Below, one piece after another: positions 9,597 through 17,944 of a DNA stretch of 64,000 nucleotides. The notes under the pieces are model-generated. The model saw only the letters and a program-made list of their open reading frames with translations. It was not told the origin of the DNA and searched no databases. Made by a program: the position numbers and the translations under genes. Source of the DNA: an uncultured Flavobacteriaceae bacterium (GTDB taxonomy: Bacteria > Bacteroidota > Bacteroidia > Flavobacteriales > Flavobacteriaceae); NCBI GenBank assembly GCA_947494695.1, contig CANLWB010000006.1:305335-369334 (forward strand), in the 5' to 3' direction. The first letter of the stretch is position 1, and each line of letters starts with the position of its first letter.

Positions 9597-9628
9597 AAAA
9601 AAAGCCTCATATTTCTATGAAGCTTTTT
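9597..9628 (-). terminator. Rho-independent terminator of tRNA-Gly
   Basis: On the minus strand, a stem of about 12 bp with one mismatch (AAAAAGC-TTCATA / TATGAG-GCTTTTT, loop GAAA) ends in a T run and directly follows the tRNA 3' end. Confidence 0.75.
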
Positions 9629-9630
9629 AG

Positions 9631-9703
9631 AGCGGGAGACCAGGTTCGAACTGGCGACATTCAGCTTGGAAGGCTGACGCTCTACCAACTGAGCTACTCC
9701 CGC
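9631..9703 (-). tRNA. tRNA-Gly (anticodon TCC)
   Basis: 73 nt on the minus strand. Acceptor stem GCGGGAG/CTCCCGC with discriminator T, D-arm AGCTCAGTTGGTAGAGC, anticodon arm TCAGC-CTTCCAA-GCTGA giving anticodon TCC, and T-arm with GTTCGAACC. The 3' CCA is not encoded (CTA follows the discriminator), so it must be added post-transcriptionally. Confidence 0.96.
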
Positions 9704-9754
9704 GTTTCCGAGCTGCAAATATATGTAAACTGTTAAGTCTTTTCCAAGAAAAAA

Positions 9755-10180
9755 TTACAACTTTTTTAAAAAATGGAATCCTAATATGTTAAAACCCTGA
9801 TTATAATAGAACTTATGTGAAGATGGGTTACTTACATAGGTATTTAATTCTATCGTTTCGCAACCTTTTTTTTGAATATAATCGTAAATCCATTCAAAAA
9901 ACATCTTCCCCAACCCTTCTCCTCTATAATTCTCATCGATATAAACATGATCTGCCTCAGCACTTTTTCCAGAATAGTGCCTGGTACAATACCATAACCC
10001 CGAAACCCCAACAATATTATCCCCATCATATATCACAGCACATTCATAGTTCTGCGTAATCATTTCAGAAAATCGTTGTTGTAATACATCATAAGAAATT
10101 TTACCTTCATTTAGAGCGTCTACTAAAGGAATTACTAAATCAATATTCTCTTTTTCTATAATTTTAAATGTAAATGACAT
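9755..10180 (-). CDS. GNAT family N-acetyltransferase
   Basis: 141 residues from Met at 10180 (MSFTFKIIEKENIDLVIPL); the frame reaches 8 codons further upstream, but this Met fits the family N-terminus. The acetyl-CoA binding motif A is visible as HVYIDENYRGEGLGKMFFEWI (R/Q-x-x-G-x-G/A pattern), followed by ETIELNTYVSNPSSHKFYYNQGF, the motif B region. It transfers an acetyl group from acetyl-CoA to an unidentified amine substrate in the cytoplasm. Single gene downstream of the tRNA locus. Confidence 0.85.
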   Translation of the reverse strand: MSFTFKIIEKENIDLVIPLVDALNEGKISYDVLQQRFSEMITQNYECAVIYDGDNIVGVSGLWYCTRHYSGKSAEADHVYIDENYRGEGLGKMFFEWIYDYIQKKGCETIELNTYVSNPSSHKFYYNQGFNILGFHFLKKL

Positions 10181-10225
10181 ATGCGTATAATTAAAGAAGA
10201 CCAAAATTAATGTTATTTTTATAAT

Positions 10226-10401
10226 AGAAGTGATTTAAAGACTTGTATGATTGACTTCAAAATGCTCTTTTATCTTATATTGGACTTTTTATTACGCCAT
10301 AGCGATGCGACCTTCCCGTCTGTTAGCTGCCCTTCAAAACCTTATATTTCGTAATAAAATGAGGATGTTTTGCTTCAGTCAAACAAGTTTAAATCACTTC
10401 A
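10226..10401. repeat. 176-nt imperfect palindromic element (MITE/REP-like)
   Basis: The outer arms GAAGTGATTTAAAG... (10227 on) and its inverted partner ...TTTAAATCACTTCA (ending 10401) pair over about 60 nt each, with an inner pair TTTTTATTACG (near 10288) and CGTAATAAAAT (near 10349). No gene inside. The terminal 17-mer AAGTTTAAATCACTTCA recurs with one change at 26491 and 43072, marking a dispersed family. Confidence 0.6.
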
Positions 10402-10535
10402 TAATTTTAGTGACCTGCTGTAAAATATGGTGTCTTAATCTATAAACAAACCTTATTCAAGCCAATATTAACCTAAAAAGGAACGTCTTAGTTCGCAAAA
10501 TTTTATATTTTTAGTTGTATTAAATTTCAAAAAAG

Positions 10536-11303
10536 ATGAGGGGAAGAAATCTTAAATTTCGGTTACTAATAGGGGCTGCCATTGCACTATTCTTTGTGTT
10601 TAAACGATGTAGCCAACGCGAAGTGAATCCTTATACAGGAAGAACACAAACGATATCCATGACTCCCGACAAAGAAATTGCTATTGGTTTGCAAAGTGCT
10701 CCACAAATAGAACAACAATATGGTGGGCTGCATGCTAATAATCAATATCAGGCATTGGTGGATGATGTAGGTCGTAAATTAATTAACAATAGTATCGCCA
10801 GAGAAACACCTTACCAATACGAGTTTCATTTACTTGCCGATCCCAATACTATTAACGCTTTTGCATTGCCAGGCGGACAAATATTTATCACCCACGCGCT
10901 GTTTTCTAAACTGGAAAACGAAGATCAACTCGCGGGAGTTTTAGGTCACGAAATAGGACATGTACTGGGTAGGCATAGTGCTGAAAGAATTGCTGAAAGT
11001 GAATATTGGCAAGGACTTGCAACAGCTGGTTCTGTTGGTGCCGATATGGGTGGACTCGTAAATAGTATTGGACAAAACACCTTACTAACCAATGGCAGAG
11101 ACGATGAATTGGAAAGTGATGATCTTGGTGTGCTTTTTATGATAAAGTCGGGGTACAACCCTGAAGAAATGATTGGTGTCATGGAAATTCTAAAGGCTGC
11201 GGCTGGACCAAATCGTGTTCCTGAATTTCAAAGTACACATCCAGATCCCGATAACAGAATTGATAAAATTAGAGACGCTATACAGAAATATAAACGTCAA
11301 TAA
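10536..11303 (+). CDS. M48 family metalloprotease, membrane/lipid-anchored
   Basis: 255 residues. An N-terminal hydrophobic segment (LLIGAAIALFFVFKRCS) ends near a cysteine, suggesting either a membrane anchor or a lipoprotein. The zinc motif is HEIGH (His138, Glu139, His142) in GVLGHEIGHVLGRHS, with the third ligand in ELESDDLGV (ExxxD). NAFALPGGQIFI is the conserved edge strand of BepA/LoiP-like M48 proteases. It probably acts in periplasmic quality control of envelope proteins. A strong terminator follows. Confidence 0.9.
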   Translation: MRGRNLKFRLLIGAAIALFFVFKRCSQREVNPYTGRTQTISMTPDKEIAIGLQSAPQIEQQYGGLHANNQYQALVDDVGRKLINNSIARETPYQYEFHLLADPNTINAFALPGGQIFITHALFSKLENEDQLAGVLGHEIGHVLGRHSAERIAESEYWQGLATAGSVGADMGGLVNSIGQNTLLTNGRDDELESDDLGVLFMIKSGYNPEEMIGVMEILKAAAGPNRVPEFQSTHPDPDNRIDKIRDAIQKYKRQ

Positions 11304-11330
11304 AAAAAGCCTTGAGAACCAAGGCTTTTT
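11302..11330 (+). terminator. Rho-independent terminator after the M48 gene
   Basis: A perfect 11-bp stem AAAAAGCCTTG/CAAGGCTTTTT with loop AGAAC begins at the stop codon and ends in a T run. Confidence 0.85.
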
Positions 11331-11370
11331 GAGAGCGACTAACTCAAATAATTATCTAAAACATAATTAT

Positions 11371-11790
11371 TTATTTCTTTTTCTTATTCTTCTTTTTTGC
11401 TTTAGCTTTTGCTAATTCATCTTTTAAAACAACAGCTGCTTCACTAGCTCCATGTAATTCGGCATATTTAAGTGCGGTCATCTTTTTATCAGATCTAGCT
11501 TTTAAATTAGCTCCATTTGCGATTAAAAGTTTTAAAATCTCAGTTCGGTTAAATTTCGCAGCATACATAATTGGGGTCATTCCATTAGACATTTCATTGA
11601 CGTCTGCTCCTCTATCAATAAGTTTTTTCACAGTTTCTAAATCACCTTTTGCGATTGAAACACAAAATGAATTCACTTTGAACTCAAAAGCAACAGTTGA
11701 ATTCGTAAAATTCTCTGTAAACGTTTTAGCATTGGCAGTTACAATAGAGAAACACAATGCAATGGCTGTAATAATGACTGATTTTTTCAT
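11371..11790 (-). CDS. ankyrin-repeat protein, secreted
   Basis: 139 residues with a signal peptide (MKKSVIITAIALCFSIVTANA). Residues about 45-120 contain two to three ankyrin repeats (GDLETVKKLIDRGADVNEMSNGMTPIMYAAKFNRTEILKLLIANGANLKA...). The tail is a run of lysines (KAKAKKKNKKKK). Probably a small periplasmic protein-binding module; partner unknown. Convergent with the M48 gene. Confidence 0.85.
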   Translation of the reverse strand: MKKSVIITAIALCFSIVTANAKTFTENFTNSTVAFEFKVNSFCVSIAKGDLETVKKLIDRGADVNEMSNGMTPIMYAAKFNRTEILKLLIANGANLKARSDKKMTALKYAELHGASEAAVVLKDELAKAKAKKKNKKKK

Positions 11791-12007
11791 GATGAAAGAT
11801 TTAATTTGATTTATGATTCCGTTTTTTGATATACTAAAGAGACGATTTTATTTTTGATCTGTTACAATCAATCTTAACAAATAACACATTTTTAACTTTT
11901 TTTTCACAAATAATTAACTGGACTATTCTTTTTTTGAAAACCTCGCAAAACCCTATAAAAATCAAGCATTTTGACGATTTGTTATGCATTTATTTATCGA
12001 ACTTGTT

Positions 12008-12015
12008 TATCTTTG
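12008..12015 (+). promoter_or_regulatory. -7 promoter element of gpmI
   Basis: TATCTTTG matches TAnnTTTG and lies 26 nt upstream of the gpmI start codon. The -33 element is not obvious at the expected spacing. Confidence 0.5.
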
Positions 12016-12041
12016 CATCTTCATAAAAATTTTAAGAAAAA

Positions 12042-13559
12042 ATGAACAAAAAAGTTATCTTAATGATCCTTGATGGGTGGGGTAATTCACCAGACCCTAA
12101 AGTCTCTGCAATCGACCATGCAAATACACCTTTTATTGATGGTCTTTATAAAGAATATCCGTTTGCAACTTTAAGAACGGATGGACTGCATGTTGGCTTG
12201 CCGGAAGGTCAAATGGGAAATAGCGAAGTTGGTCACATGAATCTTGGTGCCGGTCGTATTGTTTACCAGGATCTCGTTAAGGTTAATTTGGCTGTAAAAA
12301 ACAAGACATTAAATGACGAAAAGGTATTAGTTGATGCCTTTGAATATGCTAAAACTAACGATAAAGATGTTCATTTCTTAGGATTATTAAGTGATGGTGG
12401 TGTGCACTCACATATTAATCATTTATTGGGATTACTGGATGCTGCTAATGATTACGGGTTAACTAAAACTTTTGTGCATGCCTTTACCGACGGACGTGAT
12501 GTAGACCCAAAGTCGGGTTATGGTTTTCTTACAGCTCTAGAGAGCCATTTAGAAAACATAAATGGAGAGTTGGCTACAGTTACAGGTCGTTATTATGCGA
12601 TGGATAGAGACAAACGTTGGGAGCGTATCAAACTTGCTTATGATGCCATGGTTCATGGAACCGGAGAAGCATCTAAAAATGTAACAGATACCATTAGAAA
12701 TAGCTACGAAAATGATATTACCGATGAGTTTGTTAAACCTATTATTATGGTTGATGAAGACGGTAATCCAAAAACCAAAATAAAAGACGGGGATGTTGTG
12801 ATCTTCTTTAACTTTAGAACCGACCGCGGTAGAGAGTTAACCGAAGCCTTATCTCAAACCGATTTCCACGAACAAAACATGCACAAGTTAGATTTACATT
12901 ATGTAACACTAACAAATTACGATGAAACTTATAAGAACGTAAATGTTATCTTCAATAAAGAGAATTTAAGAGATACACTTGGAGAAGTTTTAGAAAAGAA
13001 CGACAAAAAACAAATTCGTATTGCTGAAACTGAAAAGTATCCACATGTGACATTCTTTTTCTCTGGAGGACGTGAAGAACCTTTTAGAGGAGAGACTCGA
13101 ATTTTAAGAAACTCACCAAAAGTGGCAACCTACGATTTACAACCAGAAATGAGTGCTTTCGAATTACGGGATGCCTTAATTCCTGAGCTTGACAAAGGAG
13201 ACGTTGATTTTGTTTGTTTAAATTTTGCCAATGGTGACATGGTAGGACATACCGGTGTTATGGAAGCTGCGGTAAAAGCCTGTGAAGCTGTAAATGAATG
13301 TGTAGAAGATGTCGTTTCGTCTGCTCTTAAAAATGGTTATACAACATTACTAATTGCCGATCATGGAAACTGTGAGACGATGATAAACCCTGATGGTTCT
13401 CCTAACACAGCACATACCACAAACCCTGTTCCCGTTATCTTAATTGACAAGGACTTAAAACATATTGATGATGGTATTTTGGGAGATATGGCTCCTACTA
13501 TTTTAAAATTAATTGGTGTTGAACAGCCGGAATCCATGACGCAGCAAGCTCTCGTTTAA
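12042..13559 (+). CDS. gpmI: 2,3-bisphosphoglycerate-independent phosphoglycerate mutase
   Basis: 505 residues, the normal length of the cofactor-independent enzyme. Metal and catalytic motifs of the alkaline-phosphatase superfamily are visible: ILDGWG at the N-terminus, the nucleophile serine in GQMGNSEVGHMN, FTDGRDVDP, GRYYAMDRDKRWERI, VCLNFANGDMVGHTG, and ADHGNCETM with HTTNPVP at the end. It interconverts 3- and 2-phosphoglycerate in glycolysis with two Mn ions. It is a monocistronic-looking core gene with its own promoter. Confidence 0.97.
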   Translation: MNKKVILMILDGWGNSPDPKVSAIDHANTPFIDGLYKEYPFATLRTDGLHVGLPEGQMGNSEVGHMNLGAGRIVYQDLVKVNLAVKNKTLNDEKVLVDAFEYAKTNDKDVHFLGLLSDGGVHSHINHLLGLLDAANDYGLTKTFVHAFTDGRDVDPKSGYGFLTALESHLENINGELATVTGRYYAMDRDKRWERIKLAYDAMVHGTGEASKNVTDTIRNSYENDITDEFVKPIIMVDEDGNPKTKIKDGDVVIFFNFRTDRGRELTEALSQTDFHEQNMHKLDLHYVTLTNYDETYKNVNVIFNKENLRDTLGEVLEKNDKKQIRIAETEKYPHVTFFFSGGREEPFRGETRILRNSPKVATYDLQPEMSAFELRDALIPELDKGDVDFVCLNFANGDMVGHTGVMEAAVKACEAVNECVEDVVSSALKNGYTTLLIADHGNCETMINPDGSPNTAHTTNPVPVILIDKDLKHIDDGILGDMAPTILKLIGVEQPESMTQQALV

Positions 13560-13560
13560 A

Positions 13561-13588
13561 TTGACAAAAAATAAATTGTTTACTTTTG
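13561..13588 (+). promoter_or_regulatory. promoter of the HAD phosphatase gene
   Basis: TTG at 13561 and TACTTTTG at 13581-13588 are separated by 17 nt, close to the Bacteroidetes arrangement of TTTG and TAnnTTTG. The start codon is 25 nt downstream. Confidence 0.5.
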
Positions 13589-13613
13589 TTAGAAACCCGA
13601 GTTTATAGTATCA

Positions 13614-14018
13614 ATGAATTTTAGCGATCAACTTATTATAGCAATAGATTTTGATGGTACCATTGTGGAGGATGCTTATCCTAAAATAGGAAAGCCTATT
13701 TTATTTGCTTTTGAAACCCTGAAAAAGCTACAAAATGATGGACATCGTCTTATTCTATGGACCTATAGAAGTGGAAAAAAATTAGATGAGGCTGTTGAAT
13801 TTTGCCAAGACAACGGCATACAATTTTATGCCGTAAATCAAAGTTTCCCAGAAGAAACCTATGCCAATGACGTTAGTAGAAAAATTAATGCCGATCTATT
13901 TATAGATGATAGAAATATTGGTGGTTTCCCGGGTTGGGGAGAAATTTATCAAATGCTCACTAACACGACCCCACCAGAAATCAAAAAGAAGAAAGGCTTT
14001 TTAGGTCTTTTTAAATAG
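13614..14018 (+). CDS. HAD-superfamily phosphatase, BT0820-like
   Basis: 134 residues. The HAD motif I nucleophile loop is IAIDFDGTIVED (Asp-x-Asp), followed by LILWTYRSG (motif II Thr/Ser region), a lysine-containing middle (GKKLDEAVEF), and LFIDDRNIGG as the acidic motif IV. There is no large cap domain. It matches small Bacteroidetes HAD proteins of the BT0820 type, of unknown physiological substrate. It lies between gpmI and map on the same strand. Confidence 0.85.
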   Translation: MNFSDQLIIAIDFDGTIVEDAYPKIGKPILFAFETLKKLQNDGHRLILWTYRSGKKLDEAVEFCQDNGIQFYAVNQSFPEETYANDVSRKINADLFIDDRNIGGFPGWGEIYQMLTNTTPPEIKKKKGFLGLFK

Positions 14019-14143
14019 TTTTTTGTCAATACACAAATGGATATAAACCAAATTTAACTCAATACTTGTATTTAGTTAGCTATGGACGCTCAAAAAAGAG
14101 TATCCTGGTATTATCTTAAACATTATTAATACTTTATTTTAAG

Positions 14144-14151
14144 TATCTTTG
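14144..14151 (+). promoter_or_regulatory. -7 promoter element of map
   Basis: TATCTTTG (TAnnTTTG) is located 17 nt upstream of the map start codon. Confidence 0.5.
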
Positions 14152-14168
14152 CCCATATTTTTGAAGGA

Positions 14169-14987
14169 ATGATCGTAGTAAAAACAAAGGAAGAGATAGA
14201 ATTAATGCGCCAAAGTGCATTAATCGTATCAAAAACGCTAGGAATGCTTGCCAACGAAGTCAAGGAGGGCGTTACAACCATGCAACTGGATAAGCTTGCT
14301 GAACAATTTATTAGAGATCATGGTGCCATACCAGGTTTTTTAGGATTATACGATTGTCCGTCAACTCTACTGTGCAGTGTTAATGATGCTGTTGTACACG
14401 GATTACCAACCAATCGACCACTGGAAAATGGCGATATTGTATCTATAGATTGCGGTGCTTTAATGAATGAATTTTATGGAGATCATGCCTATACCTTCGA
14501 AATTGGAGATGTAGACCCGGAAACTAAAAAACTAATTGAGGTTACCAAAGCATCACTTTATATTGGTATTAGTGAATTCAAAGCAAATAATCGCGTAGGT
14601 GATGTTGGCTATGCCATACAAAAACATTGTGAAGATCATGGTTATGGCGTTGTTCGCGAATTGGTAGGTCATGGTTTAGGAAAAAAGATGCACGAAGACC
14701 CCGAAATGCCAAATTATGGTCGTCGTGGTCGTGGTAAGAAGTTTATTGAAGGTATGGTTGTTGCCATTGAACCCATGATTAATGGAGGAACTCACAAAGT
14801 AAGACAGCTAAAAGATGGTTGGACTATTGTAACTCAAGATGGTAAACCAAGTGTTCATTTTGAACACGATGTAGCACTTTTAGATGGAAAACCCGAAATA
14901 CTGTCTACCTTTGCTTATGTGCATGAAGCGCTGGGTATTGAAAGCAGTGAAGAAGAAGCGTTCAGACAACAGGCTTTAATCTTGTAG
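14169..14987 (+). CDS. map: type I methionine aminopeptidase
   Basis: 272 residues of the pita-bread fold. The metal ligands and catalytic His appear in VNDAVVHGLP, DIVSIDCGALMNEFYGDHAYTF (two Asp), LVGHGLGKKMHEDP (His), VVAIEPMI (Glu) and HFEHDVAL (Glu). It removes the initiator Met from nascent proteins. The start is GTG-free ATG at 14169 just after the promoter. It overlaps functionally with nothing nearby, but the next four genes follow closely (1-6 nt gaps) and form an operon with it. Confidence 0.96.
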   Translation: MIVVKTKEEIELMRQSALIVSKTLGMLANEVKEGVTTMQLDKLAEQFIRDHGAIPGFLGLYDCPSTLLCSVNDAVVHGLPTNRPLENGDIVSIDCGALMNEFYGDHAYTFEIGDVDPETKKLIEVTKASLYIGISEFKANNRVGDVGYAIQKHCEDHGYGVVRELVGHGLGKKMHEDPEMPNYGRRGRGKKFIEGMVVAIEPMINGGTHKVRQLKDGWTIVTQDGKPSVHFEHDVALLDGKPEILSTFAYVHEALGIESSEEEAFRQQALIL

Positions 14988-14988
14988 T

Positions 14989-15306
14989 ATGCGTATTAAT
15001 ATATCTGAAATCCCACAAAGAACATTAGCCGAAGGTATTACCGGGCGTTACGTTCACACGGACCATACGACTATCGGTTTTGTTGAAATTGAAAAGGGTG
15101 CCATTTTACCTGATCATTCTCATTTTCATGAACAAACGACACAAATTATTTCGGGGAGATTAGAAATGACCATTGATGGTATTACAAAAATTTTGGAACC
15201 CGGATCCATTACCATAATCCCTTCAAATATAGTTCATAGTGCGGTTGCTTTAACAGATTGCATTGTGACAGATACCTTCTACCCTATCCGTGAAGATTAT
15301 AAATAA
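14989..15306 (+). CDS. cupin domain protein
   Basis: 105 residues, a single small cupin barrel. Motif 1 is LPDHSHFHEQTTQIISGRLEM (two His, one Glu-like position) and motif 2 is EPGSITIIPSNIVHSAVAL (His). It probably binds one metal ion; the substrate or ligand is unknown. It begins 1 nt after the map stop codon and is therefore in the same transcription unit. Confidence 0.85.
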   Translation: MRINISEIPQRTLAEGITGRYVHTDHTTIGFVEIEKGAILPDHSHFHEQTTQIISGRLEMTIDGITKILEPGSITIIPSNIVHSAVALTDCIVTDTFYPIREDYK

Positions 15307-15312
15307 TCGCTT

Positions 15313-16107
15313 TTGAAGAAAGTTTTCAAACTTATACTTAACACGATTCCAAGGCCTTTCCTTATCAGGTTAAGTTATATTGTGCGTCCGGTATTGGCAT
15401 TCTTTCTTAGGGGTCATAATTTTATCGATCCTATTGATGGAAAAGGGTTTAAGAGTTTTCTACCTTATGGTTATGGCAATCAACGTAATAATGTGCTGTC
15501 TCCATCAACATTGTCTTTAGAACGTCATAGGTTGCTCTGGCTGTACTTAAAAAATGAAACAACGTTTTTTCAATCTAAATCGAAAGATACCGAAACGAAT
15601 TCTACATTGAAAGTGCTTCATTTTGCACCAGAACAGGCCTTTTACAAGCGTTTTAGAAAAATGAAACATCTGGAGTATGTTACGACCGACTTAAACTCTC
15701 CTTTGGCCGATGTAAAGGCAGATATCTGCGACTTACCTTTTGAAGATAATGAGTTCGACATTATTTTTTGTAATCACGTCTTGGAACATATTCCTGATGA
15801 TAAAAAAGCCATGCAAGAACTGTATCGGGTTTTAAAGGTTGGTGGTATGGGAATTTTTCAGATTCCACAAGACCTTTCCAGAGAAAAAACCTTCGAAGAT
15901 AATACGATAACAGATAAAAAAGAGCGCGCTCAAATTTTCGGACAGTACGATCATGTACGTGTTTATGGGCGTGATTACTTTGACAAACTCCGTAGTATTG
16001 GTTTTAAGGTTAAAGAAGTTGATTATACTACTACCCTTTCTAGCGAGGACGTTACGAAATACTGTCTGGCAAAAGGTGAAATTATTCCTGTAGTCTCTAA
16101 AAGTTAA
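15313..16107 (+). CDS. class I SAM-dependent methyltransferase (TTG start)
   Basis: 264 residues. The only sensible start is TTG at 15313 (TTG AAG AAA GTT), since the next in-frame Met is deep inside the fold. The N-terminal about 100 residues (PRPFLIRLSYIVRPVLAFF, SFLPYGYG, LSPSTLSLERHRLLWLYL) precede a Methyltransf_11-type domain: VLHFAPEQAFYKRF, then YVTTDLNSPLADVKADICDLPF and FDIIFCNHVLEHIPDDKKAMQELYRVLKVGG. The substrate is unknown. It lies 6 nt after the cupin gene. Confidence 0.85.
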   Translation: MKKVFKLILNTIPRPFLIRLSYIVRPVLAFFLRGHNFIDPIDGKGFKSFLPYGYGNQRNNVLSPSTLSLERHRLLWLYLKNETTFFQSKSKDTETNSTLKVLHFAPEQAFYKRFRKMKHLEYVTTDLNSPLADVKADICDLPFEDNEFDIIFCNHVLEHIPDDKKAMQELYRVLKVGGMGIFQIPQDLSREKTFEDNTITDKKERAQIFGQYDHVRVYGRDYFDKLRSIGFKVKEVDYTTTLSSEDVTKYCLAKGEIIPVVSKS

Positions 16108-16112
16108 TAGTT

Positions 16113-16481
16113 ATGACACAACAAATTGTTATTATTACGGGTTCAATATTTGGTATGCTTTCTGTTATTTTTGGAGCCTTTGGTGCACACGCTCTTAAAA
16201 AAATCCTATCGCCAGAACAATTAAAAAGTTTTGAAACAGGCGTAAAATACCAAATGTATCATGCCATTGTTTTACTCGTTTTAGGTTTTAATTTTAAGGA
16301 CATAACGTCTCCCATTTACTGGTGTTTTACTGCAGGTATTCTTTTGTTTTCTTTTAGTATTTACGGATTGGTTTTATCCAGTGCTAAAGGAAAGAAACTT
16401 CGATTTTTAGGGCCTATAACTCCTATTGGTGGATTGCTTTTGGTCGTAGGTTGGTTTTTATTACTTATCCATTTTTGGTAG
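16113..16481 (+). CDS. DUF423 family small membrane protein
   Basis: 122 residues with four predicted membrane helices. The family signature GAFGAHALKKILSPEQLKSFETGVKYQMYHA near the N-terminus is clear (DUF423/YgdD type). Function unknown. It closes the map-cupin-methyltransferase operon, 5 nt after the previous gene, and converges with apbE. Confidence 0.9.
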   Translation: MTQQIVIITGSIFGMLSVIFGAFGAHALKKILSPEQLKSFETGVKYQMYHAIVLLVLGFNFKDITSPIYWCFTAGILLFSFSIYGLVLSSAKGKKLRFLGPITPIGGLLLVVGWFLLLIHFW

Positions 16482-16499
16482 CATTTCCAAACTGAGCCT

Positions 16500-17471
16500 T
16501 TATTCAGGAAATCCATTTAAAGCCAGAGTTTCCAACTCATGGTTTTCATTTTCAAAAATTAAAAACACTTTAAGTTCGGGGTGCAATTTTAAAAAGGCTT
16601 TCACCTTGTCTATCCCCATAGTCTTAAACCCAGTAGAGTAAGCATCAGCAGTCTTACAATCACTGGCTATCACCGAAATACTAAGTAAATTAGTTTTACT
16701 GGGGTATCCTGTTTTAGTATCTATAATATGTGCATATCGGTTGCCGTCTTTATCAATTTTGAACTTTCTGTAAGTTCCCGAGGTAGCCATAGCTTCATTA
16801 CTTAAAACAAGCGTTCTGGAAAGCGACTGGGTTCCATCAAAATTTGGATTTTCAACACCCACTTTCCAACCGTTATTTTTTTCTACATTAATCCCTTTGG
16901 TATTAAGCTCTCCTCCTATATTTACCAAATAGTTTTCTACCTGCTGACTCGTCAAAAAATTGGCAATAACATCTACCGCGTACCCTTTGGCTATGGAATT
17001 AAAATCTAAAAATGTTTCAATGGGTTTGATAATTTTATTTTGAATTCGCTTTACTTTATCCAGGCCTACCGAAAGCATCAAGCTATCGATTTTAAGGCTG
17101 TCCAGGTGCTCTATTTTTCCTTCGGGGCCAAAATCCCAGGCATTAACGACAGCTCCTATTGTAGGGTCGAAAGCTCCTTCTGTCTCCCTATAAATTACTT
17201 TAGAAGCATCGAAAACGATCTTAAAATGTTTATCAATCTCAACGTCCTCGTTTCTATTTAATTTGGAAATATCGGAATTCGTCTGGTACGTAGATAAAGA
17301 CGTATTAATCACATAAAACAAGCTATCAAACTGTTTTTTATAATTCATTTCTGAACTATAGGTGACTTCATAAAATGTTCCGAAAACCTGACCTGATAAC
17401 TTAGTATTCCTGAGCTCCTTTTTACAGGAAATTAAGGCCAAAACGACCAGTAAAATGACAATTTGTCTCAT
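16500..17471 (-). CDS. apbE: FAD:protein FMN transferase
   Basis: 323 residues, a lipoprotein (VLALISCKKE) facing the periplasm. Family motifs: DAFDPTIGAVVNAWDFGP-like segment (AFDPTIGAVVNAWDFG), FNSIAKGYAVD, VNIGGELNTKG, and the C-terminal HIIDTKTGYPS with SDCKTADAYSTGFKTMG. ApbE covalently attaches FMN to threonine in proteins such as NqrB/NqrC of the Na+-pumping NADH:quinone reductase. The gene overlaps the preceding one by 1 nt (TAATG), so the two are translationally coupled. Confidence 0.95.
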   Translation of the reverse strand: MRQIVILLVVLALISCKKELRNTKLSGQVFGTFYEVTYSSEMNYKKQFDSLFYVINTSLSTYQTNSDISKLNRNEDVEIDKHFKIVFDASKVIYRETEGAFDPTIGAVVNAWDFGPEGKIEHLDSLKIDSLMLSVGLDKVKRIQNKIIKPIETFLDFNSIAKGYAVDVIANFLTSQQVENYLVNIGGELNTKGINVEKNNGWKVGVENPNFDGTQSLSRTLVLSNEAMATSGTYRKFKIDKDGNRYAHIIDTKTGYPSKTNLLSISVIASDCKTADAYSTGFKTMGIDKVKAFLKLHPELKVFLIFENENHELETLALNGFPE

Positions 17472-17848
17472 TAGTTATAATTCGTTTCTAAAACCTGTAT
17501 TCCGTTATATTCCAGAAGGTATTCTTCATCTAAGTAAATAGGTCCTTTTTTATGATCCACATTACCTATCCCTACTCCGGCGTATAACACCTTCGCATCC
17601 TTTTCTCTGGCATGTTTTTTAAAGTTTTCCATCCATACCACATCGTAATTATTGGGATTATCGGGAAGCATCACTGCGCGTACAATTACAAAATAGTACT
17701 GTTTATTCTTATCGATGCAAACGAATTGAGGATGTTTCTTAAGCTTGCTATTTACAGCAATAAACTCAAAACCACGTTTTTCTAAGTCCTTTCCAACGTA
17801 GTTCATGGCTAAATTATGTATGTCTTGTTCGGAAAGAGGTTTACTCAT
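17471..17848 (-). CDS. conserved small protein coupled to apbE
   Basis: 125 residues without a signal peptide or membrane segment. Conserved-looking segments are HNLAMNYVGKDLEKRGFEF and YYFVIVRAVMLPDNPNNYD. The fold suggests a small restriction-endonuclease-like or similar alpha/beta domain, but no catalytic set is clear. Its stop codon overlaps the apbE start. The coupling suggests a role with ApbE or flavinylated NQR, but that is only inference from position. Confidence 0.7.
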   Translation of the reverse strand: MSKPLSEQDIHNLAMNYVGKDLEKRGFEFIAVNSKLKKHPQFVCIDKNKQYYFVIVRAVMLPDNPNNYDVVWMENFKKHAREKDAKVLYAGVGIGNVDHKKGPIYLDEEYLLEYNGIQVLETNYN

Positions 17849-17944
17849 ATCACAAAATTAACATTAATATTAAACTATCACCAGAATAAAAAAATGTTTA
17901 ACTTTAAAATATTAAATTAGTCTCTTTTATATCCTACACCTTAA

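Noticed and set aside
9533..9718. Minus-strand frame starting MQLGNAGVAQLVERQP
   Set aside because: This is the well-known artefact of reading through a tRNA gene; the tRNA-Gly explains the sequence.
10251..10445. 64-residue plus-strand frame
   Set aside because: Lies inside the palindromic element at 10226-10401.
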